64,000 nt of DNA from Tepidiforma sp. (GCF_026003995.1 NZ_BPIG01000001.1:62001-126000); one strand, 5' to 3'; positions 41,995 through 51,940 are shown, counted from the stretch's first letter. Program-made: numbers and translations. Notes: generated from the sequence alone by a model not told the origin.

Positions 41995-42588
41995 TCAGAC
42001 GCGCTGCTCCCGCACGCCCTGCGGGATGAGCGAATCGCTCACGCTCGCCAGCCACTCGCGCACCCACGGCTCCTCCGCCCTGCGGGGCAGCGCACGCAGG
42101 ATGTCGCGCGTATGCGTCGGTTCGTGGATCGCCACGCCCCAGAGCAGCCCGCCGAACCGCACCCGCGACGGCGGGATGTTCAGCACCTTCCGGTCACCGC
42201 CGTACAGGATCTCCTGGTCGAGATGCGCGTCGGTGAACTCCGCCACCGCCCGCAGCAGCCGCTCCCGATGGAGCGCCGCCTCCTCCAGCAGCTCCTCGAT
42301 CGACCGGTCCCGGCGCGACCGAACCGCGGCCTCGTTCCAGTCGTCGATGTCGAACGGGTTCGGGATCGGCGTATCCGGCAGCGGTGCCTGCTGGCCGACC
42401 ATCGCCGCCCACCGCGGCACGATCAGACCGTCGATCGTGCACAGGTGGGCGATGTAATCCTTGACCGTCCAGTGGCTTCCCGGCACGACCGCGCCCAGCT
42501 CCTCCGCAGTCAATGACCGGCACAGGTGTGCGAACTGCCGCCGGTGCCGCTCGAATTCGTCGATGACCAGCTGCACCCGGATGTTCAT
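41995..42588 (-). CDS. DinB-like four-helix metalloprotein
   Basis: The 197-residue protein fits the DinB/DUF1572-like family. It has an N-terminal helix (MNIRVQLVIDEFERHRRQFA), the motif SHWTVKDYIAHLCTID with the first metal histidine, and a C-terminal GGLLWGVAIHEPTHTRDIL with two further histidines. Such proteins bind a divalent metal and are often thiol S-transferases or of unknown function. The start at 42588 has GGAGGTTTGCCC directly upstream, the same leader as the SNF2 and PaaI genes; the track's 27-residue extension is dropped. It is divergent from the amidohydrolase gene. Confidence 0.82.
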   Translation of the reverse strand: MNIRVQLVIDEFERHRRQFAHLCRSLTAEELGAVVPGSHWTVKDYIAHLCTIDGLIVPRWAAMVGQQAPLPDTPIPNPFDIDDWNEAAVRSRRDRSIEELLEEAALHRERLLRAVAEFTDAHLDQEILYGGDRKVLNIPPSRVRFGGLLWGVAIHEPTHTRDILRALPRRAEEPWVREWLASVSDSLIPQGVREQRV

Positions 42589-42677
42589 GGGCAAACCTCC
42601 ACGCCGCCGCACTCTACCGGCCGCACCTCCCCCGCGCCAGTTCGCGAACGGCCGCCCGCCGTGGAACAATTGCCGCC

Positions 42678-43922
42678 GTGACCCAGCGCCCCGTGCTCTT
42701 CCGCAACGCTTCGGTGTTCGATGACGGCGCCCGCACCTTCCGCGCCGGGCTCGATGTCCTCTGCCGTGACGGCCGCATCGAACGCATCGCCCCCGCCGGC
42801 TCCGCCGGGGACGTCCCCCCGGACACCCGTGTGGTGGACGCCGGCGGCGCCTTCCTCATCCCTGGCCTCATCGATTGCCACGTCCACCTCACCTCCGCCG
42901 GCGACCCGGACGAACTCGGCGCCATGCGCGCCGAACCCCTCCCCGTCCGCGCGTGGAAGGCGGCCCGCAACGCCGCCGCCACCGTCCGCGCCGGCGTCAC
43001 CACCGTCCGCGACCTCGGCGCCGCTGACCACCTGAACATCCACCTCGCCCGGGCCGTCGAATCCGGCCTGCTCGAAGGCCCGCGCATCCTCGCCGCCGGC
43101 TACGGGGTGACGATGACCGGCGGCCACGGCCACGGCTTCATCGCCGTCGAAGCCGACGGCCCCGACGAAGTCCGCAAGCGCGTCCGCGAGCAGCTCCGCG
43201 CCGGCGCCGCAGCCATCAAGCTCTTCGCCAGCGGCGGCGTGATGACCCCCGGCGTCGACCCGCGCTCGCCCAGCTTTACGCTCGAAGAGCTCCGCGCCGG
43301 CGTCGAAGAGGCGCACAAGGCCTTCCGCGTCGTCGGCGCCCACGCGCAGGCCACCGAAGGCATCAAGAACGCCATCCTCGCGGGCGTCGATTCCGTCGAG
43401 CACGGCGTCTGGCTCGATGAGGAAGCTATCGACATGATGGCCGCCCGCGGGACGTACCTCGTCGCGACCCTGACGGCCCCGTGGCAGATCGCCCACATGG
43501 GCGCCGAGGCCGGCGTCCCGCAGTACATGGTCGAAAAAGGCTGGCAGGTGCTCGAATCGCACGAAGCGAGCTTCCGCGCCGCCATCCGGGCCGGCGTCCG
43601 CATCGCGATGGGCACCGACCAGGGCACGCCCTTCAACCGGCCCGGCGACAACGCCCAGGAGCCCGCCCGCATGGTCCGCCTCGGGCTTTCGCCTGCCGCG
43701 GCGCTCCTCGCCTCGACTGCCTGGGCGGCCGACCTTCTCCGCCTCGCCGACCGCATCGGCCGCATCCGCGAAGGCCTCGATGCCGACCTCGTCCTGCTCG
43801 CCCGCGACCCGCTCGCCGGCATCGCCGCGCTCGCCGACCCGTCAGCGATCCGCGTAGTGCTCGCCCGCGGCAAGATGGTGGTCGAGCGAATCCCCGAAGC
43901 GCACCAACCGGAGGCCTCATGA
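42678..43922 (+). CDS. Amidohydrolase family protein (imidazolonepropionase/prolidase-like)
   Basis: The 414-residue metal-dependent hydrolase has the N-terminal composite domain, the HxH metal motif LIDCHVHLTSAG (residues about 68-79), TMTGGHGHGF, the lysine region AAIKLFASGGVM, further metal histidines (GAHAQA, VEHGVW) and the Asp in AMGTDQGTP. Close relatives act as Xaa-Pro dipeptidases, aryldialkylphosphatases or organophosphate-type hydrolases, so the substrate is open. The GTG start has AACAAT 7 nt upstream and no Shine-Dalgarno, suggesting a leaderless mRNA. It overlaps the next gene by ATGA, starting a string that runs to mutY. Confidence 0.87.
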   Translation: MTQRPVLFRNASVFDDGARTFRAGLDVLCRDGRIERIAPAGSAGDVPPDTRVVDAGGAFLIPGLIDCHVHLTSAGDPDELGAMRAEPLPVRAWKAARNAAATVRAGVTTVRDLGAADHLNIHLARAVESGLLEGPRILAAGYGVTMTGGHGHGFIAVEADGPDEVRKRVREQLRAGAAAIKLFASGGVMTPGVDPRSPSFTLEELRAGVEEAHKAFRVVGAHAQATEGIKNAILAGVDSVEHGVWLDEEAIDMMAARGTYLVATLTAPWQIAHMGAEAGVPQYMVEKGWQVLESHEASFRAAIRAGVRIAMGTDQGTPFNRPGDNAQEPARMVRLGLSPAAALLASTAWAADLLRLADRIGRIREGLDADLVLLARDPLAGIAALADPSAIRVVLARGKMVVERIPEAHQPEAS

Positions 43923-44686
43923 GCCAGCTCCAGAAGATCATCGCCCGCATCCAGCGCCGGGAGGGCCCGGCCATCGGCTTCGGCCGCGTCCCCCGCGAAC
44001 AGCCCCGCGCGATGGCGCTCCTCGCGACGGTCCGCGATGCCGCCGCCGCCCGCGCCGCCCTCGATGCCGGCGCCGATGCGGTCCTCTTCCTCGCGGGCAG
44101 CGCGGCCCTCGCGGCCGACCAGCTCCGCGGCGTCGCCGGCCCGAAGGTCGCCGCCGGCGTCTCGCTCCCGGTCCTCTCCGTCGCCGACGCCGAGAAGCTC
44201 CGCGAGGCCGGCTGCGACTTCGTCGTCAGCCCCCTCGAAACGACCGACTCGGCCGCCGTCGACGTCGAAAAGATGGGCCACCTCGTCGTCGCCAGCGAAT
44301 CCATCGAAGACAACACCCTCCGCGCGCTCGGCCCGCTCGGCCTCGACGGCCTCTTCGTCCAGCGCGCCCACGGCCCGATGAAGCTCTCCGAGCAGCTGGG
44401 CCTCGTCCGGCTGGCCTCCTTTTCGAACACCGGCCTCGTCGTGACCGTCGACCTCGCCTCCTCCGCCGCCGACCTCCGCGTGCTCCGCGATTCCGGCGCC
44501 GTCGCCATCGTGGCGCCCGAAGGCGCTTCAGCCGCCGACATCGCCAGCCTCAACGAGCGCCTCCGCGCCGTCCCCGCGCCCCGCAAGGCGCGCTCCGATT
44601 CGAACCAGGTGGCCCTCGTCCCCTCGCTCATCGGCGGCCATGACCACGATGAAGAGGACGACGACGGGGACGGCGAGGAGGACTGA
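43919..44686 (+). CDS. Uncharacterised alpha/beta-barrel-like protein with acidic tail
   Basis: I do not recognise this 255-residue protein. Its alternating beta/alpha pattern (AMALLATVRDAAAARAALDAGADAVLFLAG; CDFVVSPLE; HLVVASESI; LVVTVDLASSAADLRVLRDSGAVAIVAPEG) suggests a TIM barrel of the phosphate-binding kind. No catalytic motif is clear. The C-terminal tail GGHDHDEEDDDGDGEED is strikingly acidic with two histidines and may bind metal. It is translationally coupled to the amidohydrolase (ATGA overlap) and followed after 1 bp by a crotonase gene, so a shared degradation pathway is plausible. Confidence 0.72.
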   Translation: MSQLQKIIARIQRREGPAIGFGRVPREQPRAMALLATVRDAAAARAALDAGADAVLFLAGSAALAADQLRGVAGPKVAAGVSLPVLSVADAEKLREAGCDFVVSPLETTDSAAVDVEKMGHLVVASESIEDNTLRALGPLGLDGLFVQRAHGPMKLSEQLGLVRLASFSNTGLVVTVDLASSAADLRVLRDSGAVAIVAPEGASAADIASLNERLRAVPAPRKARSDSNQVALVPSLIGGHDHDEEDDDGDGEED

Positions 44687-44687
44687 G

Positions 44688-45491
44688 ATGCCGCAGGTCG
44701 CCGTCGAACGCTCCGGCAGCGTCGCCGTCCTGACCATCACCAACCCGCCCCGCGGGTACATGGACGCCGCGACCGTCGCCGAACTCGACGCCGCAACCGC
44801 GGAGCTCGAACGCGACGACGCCGTCCGCGCGGTCGTCATCACCGGCGGCGTACCCGGCGTCTTCATCCGCCACTACTCGGTCCACGAACTCGAAGCGCTC
44901 GCCCGCCAGCTCCGCGAGCGCGGCGTCGCCGTCGACCCCGCCCGGCCGCTGCCGCCGCGCGACATCGACCGCGTCTTCGGCCGCCTCGAGGAGATGCCGA
45001 AGCCGGTCATCGCCGCCATCAACGGCTTCGCCATGGGCGGCGGCTTCGAGCTCGCGCTCTGCTGCGACCTGCGCGTCGCCGAGGAAGGCCCCTACGAGCT
45101 CGGCCTGCCGGAAGTCCGCCTCGGCATCCTCCCCGGCGCGGGCGGCACCCAGAAGCTCCCCGCGCTCGTCGGCGCCGCCCGCGCGCTGGAGATGACGCTC
45201 CGCGGCCGCACCGTCTCGCCCGCCGAAGCCCGCAGCCTCGGCCTCGTCCACGAACTCGTCCCGGCCGGCCGCGCCCGCGACCGCGCGCACGAACTCGCCG
45301 CCGAGCTCGCGTCGCTCCCGCCCCGCGCCGTCGGCCATATCAAGCGGCTCGTCCGCGCCTCGGCATCGATGAGCCGCGCCGAGGGCCTCGCCCTCGAACG
45401 CACCCTCTTCCTCGACCTCCTCCTCTCCGACGAGGCCCTCGAACGCATGTCGCGCATGAACGCCGATGACCGCGACATCCGCGACGCCTGA
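44688..45491 (+). CDS. Enoyl-CoA hydratase/isomerase family protein
   Basis: The 267-residue crotonase has the second oxyanion-loop motif GFAMGGGFELALCCDLRVAEE and LPEVRLGILPGAGGTQKLPALVG, where the catalytic Glu of LPEV is kept. The first oxyanion motif is unusual: VFIRHYSVHEL stands in place of the common FSAGADL. It would hydrate or isomerise an enoyl-CoA. The start MPQVAVERSGSVAVL at 44688 was chosen over the track's 16-residue extension. It sits between the unknown barrel protein and mutY and overlaps the mutY reading frame by 26 bp. Confidence 0.87.
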   Translation: MPQVAVERSGSVAVLTITNPPRGYMDAATVAELDAATAELERDDAVRAVVITGGVPGVFIRHYSVHELEALARQLRERGVAVDPARPLPPRDIDRVFGRLEEMPKPVIAAINGFAMGGGFELALCCDLRVAEEGPYELGLPEVRLGILPGAGGTQKLPALVGAARALEMTLRGRTVSPAEARSLGLVHELVPAGRARDRAHELAAELASLPPRAVGHIKRLVRASASMSRAEGLALERTLFLDLLLSDEALERMSRMNADDRDIRDA

Positions 45492-46368
45492 AGCGGAACC
45501 TGCGGCCATCCGCAGCGCGCTCGCTGGCTGGTACGCCGCCCGCGGCCGCCACACGCTCCCCTGGCGCCGCACCCGCGACCCCTACGCCGTCCTCGTCTCC
45601 GAAATCATGCTCCAGCAGACGCAGGTCGAGCGGGTGCTCCCGTACTATGCTGCCTGGCTCGAACGCTGGCCGAGCTTCGCCGCGCTCGCCGCTGCCGCGC
45701 CAGCCGACGTGATCACCGCGTGGCGCGGCCTCGGCTACAACCGCCGGGCACTCGCCCTCCACGCCGCCGCCGGCCGGGTCGTCGAGGTCCACGGCGGCGA
45801 ATTCCCGTGGGAGCCGTCCGCGCTCCGCGCCCTCCCCGGCGTCGGCCCGTACACCGCCGCCGCCCTCCGCTGCTTCGTCCGCGATGAACCTGTCCCCGTG
45901 CTCGATACCAACATCGCCCGGGTCGTGGCCCGTCTCGCGGCCGGCATCGCGCTCCCCCGAGACCTTTCCCCGAAGCAGATCGAAGCTGCTGCGGCCGCGC
46001 TGCTCCCGGACGCCGGCGCGCGCGACCACAACCTCGCCCTCATGGACCTCGGCGCGCTCGTCTGCACGGCGCGAAACCCCGCCTGCGGCGCATGCCCGCT
46101 CGCCGCCGGCTGCCGCTGGCGGCGCGACGGCCAGCCGCCGCCCCGGGCTGCGGCGAAACGCCTGGCGCCCCGGTTCGAGCAGACGGCACGCTACGCCCGC
46201 GGCCGCATCATCGACCGCCTCCGCTCCGGCCCTGCCGCCGAGGACGAACTCCGCGCCATGCTCCCGGCGGGCCACCGGCCGCGCCTCGCCGGCTACCTCG
46301 CCGCGCTGGAGCGGGACGGGCTCGCCGTGCCGATCGGCAGCGGCGCGTGGGCGCTCCCGCCCGGCTGA
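45466..46368 (+). CDS. mutY: Adenine DNA glycosylase (MutY), without the C-terminal NUDIX-like domain
   Basis: The 300-residue base-excision repair enzyme removes A mispaired with 8-oxoG. Visible are SEIMLQQTQVERV with the catalytic Glu, the helix-hairpin-helix LPGVGPYTAAALRC, the catalytic Asp in VLDTNIARV, and the [4Fe-4S] motif C-x6-C-x2-C-x5-C (CTARNPACGACPLAAGC). The protein stops about 70 residues after the cluster with a small winged-helix-like end (DELRAMLPAGHRP), whereas E. coli MutY continues into a MutT-like 8-oxoG recognition domain. The start is uncertain, because the ATG at 45466 lies inside the crotonase gene. Confidence 0.9.
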   Translation: MTATSATPEAEPAAIRSALAGWYAARGRHTLPWRRTRDPYAVLVSEIMLQQTQVERVLPYYAAWLERWPSFAALAAAAPADVITAWRGLGYNRRALALHAAAGRVVEVHGGEFPWEPSALRALPGVGPYTAAALRCFVRDEPVPVLDTNIARVVARLAAGIALPRDLSPKQIEAAAAALLPDAGARDHNLALMDLGALVCTARNPACGACPLAAGCRWRRDGQPPPRAAAKRLAPRFEQTARYARGRIIDRLRSGPAAEDELRAMLPAGHRPRLAGYLAALERDGLAVPIGSGAWALPPG

Positions 46369-46374
46369 GCCGGC

Positions 46375-47673
<1,299 letters not shown>

Positions 47674-48582
47674 CTAGTCGTGCAGGGTTACGAAGGCTCC
47701 ATCATACTTCCGGCCCCGGATAGCGGCACGGAGCCGCCGCATCGTCGAGCCGAGGCCGGAGGGGTCGCGCCGCGTCGCGCTCGCCTCCACCAGCTGGCAC
47801 GCCTCCCGGTAGCCGAGCCGCGCGTACGCCGCCACCGCCGGCGTGTTCCGGGGGTCGACCGTCAGCACCACATAGTCGCAGCAGTCGAGCAGCGCCTCCG
47901 TCACCGCGCTCGTCGCGCTCGTCGCGAGCCCCCGGCCCCGGTACGCCGGGTGGGTGAACACGTTGCCCACGACCGCCACGCCCTCCTGCCGCGAGACGAC
48001 GTGCGTGCCCGCAATCGCCACCAGCCGCCCTTCCAGCACGACGCCCCGGTAGACACCGCTGTCGATGTGCTCCGGGATGTAGTAGCTCGGCCCGTTCTCG
48101 CTCCCGTAGAGCGCGTTGATTTTCCGGATGTCGACGCCGGTCAGATGAACCGTTTCGAAGACCTGCGCCGGCCGGAAGGTATCGCGCGTCACCACCATCC
48201 GGGTCATCGGCTGCTGCGTGGCCAGCCGGTACACGCGCTTCAGCACCTCCACGTGCTGCGGCTGGCAGGTCGCGTACGTCTGCGCCGTCCCCGGGTGGAT
48301 CGACAGCACCGCATGGATCGCGTCCGGGTCGCCCATCACGAAGGTGGCGTCGCCGAGCCCGCCCCGGCTGTGCAGCACGAGCCCGACGCCCGTCGTCCCC
48401 CGCGCGAGGAACCAGCGCGTCCGCGCGAACAGCTCCGGCTCCAGCTGGCCGAGGGCGTAGGCGGTATACTCGACCCGCGCCCGGAGCAGCGGCCGGATTT
48501 CGTCCGGGTCGCGCAGCTGCCGGACGACGTAATCGAGCCGCCGCGCCGGGATGCCGCCGAGCCGCAGCTCCCGCTCTGCCAT
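47674..48582 (-). CDS. GNAT family N-acetyltransferase
   Basis: The 302-residue protein has a C-terminal GNAT fold with the acetyl-CoA motif VFTHPAYRGRGLATSATSAVTEALL (around residues 210-235) and VDPRNTPAVAAYARLGY. The N-terminal half (RARVEYTAYALGQLEPELFARTRW) matches a subgroup of two-domain acetyltransferases with an N-terminal regulatory half. The acceptor is unknown. Its ATG overlaps the stop of the PfkB gene (TGATG), so it belongs to the salvage operon by transcription. A direct role in methionine or purine recycling is not obvious. Confidence 0.85.
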   Translation of the reverse strand: MAERELRLGGIPARRLDYVVRQLRDPDEIRPLLRARVEYTAYALGQLEPELFARTRWFLARGTTGVGLVLHSRGGLGDATFVMGDPDAIHAVLSIHPGTAQTYATCQPQHVEVLKRVYRLATQQPMTRMVVTRDTFRPAQVFETVHLTGVDIRKINALYGSENGPSYYIPEHIDSGVYRGVVLEGRLVAIAGTHVVSRQEGVAVVGNVFTHPAYRGRGLATSATSAVTEALLDCCDYVVLTVDPRNTPAVAAYARLGYREACQLVEASATRRDPSGLGSTMRRLRAAIRGRKYDGAFVTLHD

Positions 48583-49496
48583 CAGTCGCCGACCTCGAAG
48601 TGCGTCAGCGCGCGGAATTGCCGGTAGCGCTGCTCCACCTCGTCCCGCTCGAGTGTCAGCAGCCGCGACGGCCCGAACCCTTCCACGCAGAAGGAGGCGA
48701 CCGTCGACCCGTAGATGATCGCCCTGCGGATCTCCCGCTGGTCGATGACCGGCACCGCATCGAGGTAGCCCATGAAGCCGCCGGCGAAGGCGTCGCCCGC
48801 CCCCGTCGGGTCCACCACCTCCTCGAGCGGGTAGCCCGGCGCGACGAAGTAATCCTCGCCGCTGATGTAGGCCGCGCCGTATTCGCCGAGCTTGATGACC
48901 ACCGCCTTCGTGCCCCCGTCGAGCAGCTTCCGGCCGGCCCGCGCGATGCTGGGCACCCCGGCGAGCTCCCGCGCTTCGCTTTCGTTGATAGACACGACAT
49001 CGGCCGCCCGGATGGCGTTCATCAGCTCATCCCGCGCGCCGTCGATGAAGAACTTGATGGTGTCCACCATCTTCGTCCGCGCACCCGGCACCATCGCCAT
49101 CAGCCGCTGCTGGAGCACCGGGTCGCCCGCTGCGGCGAACAGCCCGCTCGAATCCTCCCAGCCGGGCGGCAGCTTCGGCTCCCACGCTGCGTTCACCCCG
49201 AGCACCGTATAGAGCGTGTCGCGGCTGTTCATGTCGTAGTGGTAGCGGCCGCCCCAGCGGCTCGTTTCGCCGCCGGGCACCACTTCGAGCCCGGCGAGGT
49301 CGATGCCCGGCCGCTCCAGCGCCCGCCGCATTTCGTCCGGGAAGTCCTCGCCGACGGCGGCCAGCAGCCGCACCTCCGTGAAGAGCGAGGCCGCCAGCGC
49401 CGCGCACGTCGCCGACCCGCCGAGCGAGCCCTCGCGCCGCTCGAACGGCGTCTCGATTTCGTCGATCGCCACCCACCCGGCGATGAGCAGGCTCAC
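48582..49496 (-). CDS. PfkB-family carbohydrate/nucleoside kinase
   Basis: The 304-residue ribokinase-fold enzyme has the N-terminal GGSATCAALAAS motif and the C-terminal anion-hole and catalytic base in VDPTGAGDAFAGGFMGYL. The segment GGETSRWGGRYHYDMNSRDTLYTVLG places it in a PfkB branch often found near ahcY and mtnP. Substrate is inferred only: adenosine released by AhcY, or a ribose derivative from MTA breakdown, would both fit the neighbourhood. GTG start at 49496 (VSLLIAGWVAID) overlaps the mtnP stop by GTGA; the track's 38-residue extension is not family-like. Confidence 0.87.
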   Translation of the reverse strand: MSLLIAGWVAIDEIETPFERREGSLGGSATCAALAASLFTEVRLLAAVGEDFPDEMRRALERPGIDLAGLEVVPGGETSRWGGRYHYDMNSRDTLYTVLGVNAAWEPKLPPGWEDSSGLFAAAGDPVLQQRLMAMVPGARTKMVDTIKFFIDGARDELMNAIRAADVVSINESEARELAGVPSIARAGRKLLDGGTKAVVIKLGEYGAAYISGEDYFVAPGYPLEEVVDPTGAGDAFAGGFMGYLDAVPVIDQREIRRAIIYGSTVASFCVEGFGPSRLLTLERDEVEQRYRQFRALTHFEVGD

Positions 49497-50368
49497 GTCG
49501 CCGCCTCCAGCCAGCGACGGAGGATCGGCCCCAGCCGCTCCCGCACCTCCGCGGGGACGGCCGAACGGGGCGCCACGATCGCGGCGTCGAGCGCCGTCGC
49601 GCAGGCGCACCCCTCGCGCGGGGGCAGCGCGCCCGTCAGCAGCCGAACGGCCTGCTGGCTCACCGCAACGTTCCGGCGGAGGGTGTCGAACACGGTCGCG
49701 GCGTCCACCGCCGCTTCGGTCTCATGCCAGCAATCGTAATCCGTCACGCAGGCCAGCGTCGCGTAGCAGAGCTCCGCCTCCCGCGCGAGCTTCGCCTCCG
49801 GCAGCGCGGTCATCCCGATGAGGTCGGCCCCCCAAGCCCGGTGCAGCTCGCTCTCCGCCCGGGTCGAAAACGCCGGCCCCTGCATCACGACGTACGTCCC
49901 GCCGTCGTGCACCGTGGCGCCCGCGCCCCGCGCCGCCGCCAGCGCCGCGGCCCGCATCCGCGGGCAGAACGGTTCGCCGAAGCTGATGTGGCCGACCAGG
50001 CCGTCGCCGAAGAACGTCGAGGGCCGGCCCCACGTCCGGTCGATGAGCTGCGACGGCACGACGAGGTGTCCCGGCGCGTACACCTCCCGCAGGCTGCCGA
50101 CCGCCGAGACGGAGAGAACGCGCTCGACGCCGAGCTGCTTCAGCGCCCAGAAGTTCGCGCGCTGCGGCAGTTCGGAAGGCAGCAGCGTGTGGTGCCGCCC
50201 GTGCCGCGCGAGGAACGCCACGCGCCGCCCGCCGAGCGTCCCGACCCGGATGCGGTCGCTCGGCGGCCCGAAGGGTGTGGTGATTTCGACCTCCTCGACG
50301 TCCTCCAGCCCCGGCATCTCGTAGAAGCCGGAACCGCCGATCACCGCCAGCGGGATCCGTTCGCTCAT
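49493..50368 (-). CDS. mtnP: S-methyl-5'-thioadenosine phosphorylase
   Basis: The 291-residue enzyme splits methylthioadenosine with phosphate into adenine and methylthioribose-1-phosphate. Markers are AVIGGSGFYEMPGL, FLARHGRHHTLLPSELPQRANFWALK, GTYVVMQGPAFSTRAES and the base-site motif LIGMTALPEAKLAREAELCYATLACVTDYDCW, where the Asp pair favours adenine-type substrates. It overlaps the mtnA stop (ATGA) upstream and the PfkB start downstream, so the three are translationally coupled. Products feed MtnA (next step) and Apt (adenine recovery) in the same operon. Confidence 0.94.
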   Translation of the reverse strand: MSERIPLAVIGGSGFYEMPGLEDVEEVEITTPFGPPSDRIRVGTLGGRRVAFLARHGRHHTLLPSELPQRANFWALKQLGVERVLSVSAVGSLREVYAPGHLVVPSQLIDRTWGRPSTFFGDGLVGHISFGEPFCPRMRAAALAAARGAGATVHDGGTYVVMQGPAFSTRAESELHRAWGADLIGMTALPEAKLAREAELCYATLACVTDYDCWHETEAAVDAATVFDTLRRNVAVSQQAVRLLTGALPPREGCACATALDAAIVAPRSAVPAEVRERLGPILRRWLEAAT

Positions 50369-51405
50369 CGCCGCGCAGCCTCCCGTTCGTCGTGCTCGAG
50401 CAGGGCCGCGAGCGCCGCCCGGTAGGGCGGCCGCGCGGTGCCCCGCTCCGTGATGATGCCTGCGATGAGGTCGGCCGGCGTCACGTCGAAGGCCGGGTTC
50501 CACGCCTCGATGCCGGCCGGCGCCCAGCGCACGCCGCCGAAGCCGCCGACCTCATCGGCGGCGCGAACCTCGATCGGGATCTCCTCCCCCGAGGCGCAGG
50601 CAGGGTCGAAGGTGCTCGTCGGCGCCGCGATGTAGAACGGAACGCCGGCCCGCGCTGCCGCCAGCGCCAGCCCGAGCGTGCCGACCTTGTTCGCCGTGTC
50701 GCCGTTCGCCGCGATGCGGTCCGCCCCGGTGATGACCGCCGCCACCTTCCCCGAGACGACGAGCGCTGCCGCTGCCGTATCCGGCAGCAGGACGACCGGG
50801 ATGCCGGACCGCTGCAGCTCCCACGCCGTCAGCCGCGCCCCCTGCAGCAGCGGCCGCGTCTCCGTGACGTAACACCGTGCGAGCCGCCCTGCGGCGTGCG
50901 CCGCCCGCACCACCCCCAGCGCCGTCCCGGCGCCGCCCGTGGCGAGCGTGCCCGTGTTGCAGTGGGTCAGCACGTCGCCTGGGGGCAGTGCGTCGCGGCC
51001 GTGCGCAGCGAGCGCCGCGTCCTCGGCCTGCCGCCGCCGGAGGTAGGCCGCACAGAAGGCCCACGCCGCCGTCGCGCGCTCCCGTTCGGGCACGGCGAGC
51101 GCAGCATCCCGGCAGGCGGCGGCCCCCGTCGCCAGCTCGACGGCCGTCGGCCGCACCCGCCCGACCCGCTCCGCTGCCGCCCGGAGCGCGGCCTCGGAGG
51201 AGTCTGCCTCTGCCGCGATGGCCACGCCCGCCGCACCGCACAGCCCCAGCAGCGGCGCGCCGCGCACCCGCAGCGAACGGATCGCCTCCTCCAGCACGTC
51301 GAGGCCGCGTATCTCCAGCCAGCGCTCTTCGTGCGGCAGCCGCGACTGGTCGAGCACCCGCAGCGCCGGCCGTTCGAACCGAATCACGTCGAAGGGCGGC
51401 TCCAC
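50365..51405 (-). CDS. mtnA: S-methyl-5-thioribose-1-phosphate isomerase
   Basis: The 346-residue enzyme converts methylthioribose-1-phosphate to methylthioribulose-1-phosphate in methionine salvage. It has LPHEERWLEIRG, the active-site Cys in THCNTGTLATGGAGTALGVV, VTETRPLLQGARLTAWEL, and the catalytic Asp segment VITGADRIAANGDTANKVGT. The GTG at 51405 (VEPPFDVIRFERPALRVL) was chosen over a 69-residue track extension that reads through apt. It lies 1 bp after the apt stop. No mtnB, mtnC or mtnD gene follows, so the later steps, or an alternative MTA shunt, must be encoded elsewhere. Confidence 0.94.
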   Translation of the reverse strand: MEPPFDVIRFERPALRVLDQSRLPHEERWLEIRGLDVLEEAIRSLRVRGAPLLGLCGAAGVAIAAEADSSEAALRAAAERVGRVRPTAVELATGAAACRDAALAVPERERATAAWAFCAAYLRRRQAEDAALAAHGRDALPPGDVLTHCNTGTLATGGAGTALGVVRAAHAAGRLARCYVTETRPLLQGARLTAWELQRSGIPVVLLPDTAAAALVVSGKVAAVITGADRIAANGDTANKVGTLGLALAAARAGVPFYIAAPTSTFDPACASGEEIPIEVRAADEVGGFGGVRWAPAGIEAWNPAFDVTPADLIAGIITERGTARPPYRAALAALLEHDEREAARR

Positions 51406-51406
51406 G

Positions 51407-51928
51407 CTACGCCTCCGCGAACCGGATGAGCGCATCGACGCGGTACGCAGCCAGCCGCTCCCGCCCGCCGAGGCCCTCGAGTTCGATGAGGAACCCCATC
51501 CCGGCGACCCTCGCCCCCAGCAGCTCGACGAGCTTCGCCGCCGCGAGCGCCGTCCCGCCGGTCGCGAGCACGTCGTCGACGATGAACGCCGCCGTGCCCG
51601 GCGCGAGCGCATCCTGGTGGATGTCCAGCCGCGACTCCCCGTATTCGAGCGCGTACTCCACTGTGAGGCGCGCGGCCGGCAGCTTCCCCTCCTTCCGGAT
51701 GGGCACGAACGGCAGCCCCAGCCGGTCGGCGATGGGCGCGCCGAAGAGGAACCCCCGGCTTTCGATGCCGACGACCGCCCCCGGCGCCGCCGCCTGCGCC
51801 CGCTCCGTCAGCCCGTCGAGCGCCGCGCGGAAGGCCGCTGGCTCTCCGAGGAGCGGCGTGATGTCGCGGAACAGGATGCCCGGCCGCGGGAAATCCGGGA
51901 TGGTGCGGATGTGCCGTTCGAGCTCCAC
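51407..51928 (-). CDS. apt: Adenine phosphoribosyltransferase
   Basis: The 173-residue enzyme makes AMP from adenine and PRPP. It has IPDFPRPGILFRDITPLLG at the N-terminus, AVVGIESRGFLFGAPIA, and the PRPP loop FIVDDVLATGGTALAAAKLV. It is the first gene of the salvage operon and recovers the adenine released by MtnP. The GTG start is 6 nt downstream of TACAAT with no Shine-Dalgarno, one of the clearest leaderless starts in the window. Confidence 0.96.
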   Translation of the reverse strand: MELERHIRTIPDFPRPGILFRDITPLLGEPAAFRAALDGLTERAQAAAPGAVVGIESRGFLFGAPIADRLGLPFVPIRKEGKLPAARLTVEYALEYGESRLDIHQDALAPGTAAFIVDDVLATGGTALAAAKLVELLGARVAGMGFLIELEGLGGRERLAAYRVDALIRFAEA

Positions 51929-51934
51929 GCCGGG

Positions 51935-51940
51935 ATTGTA
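51935..51940 (-). promoter_or_regulatory. -10 element of the apt-mtnA-mtnP salvage operon
   Basis: TACAAT (minus strand) lies 6 nt before the apt GTG. The spacing implies that transcription starts at the first base of the start codon. Confidence 0.6.
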
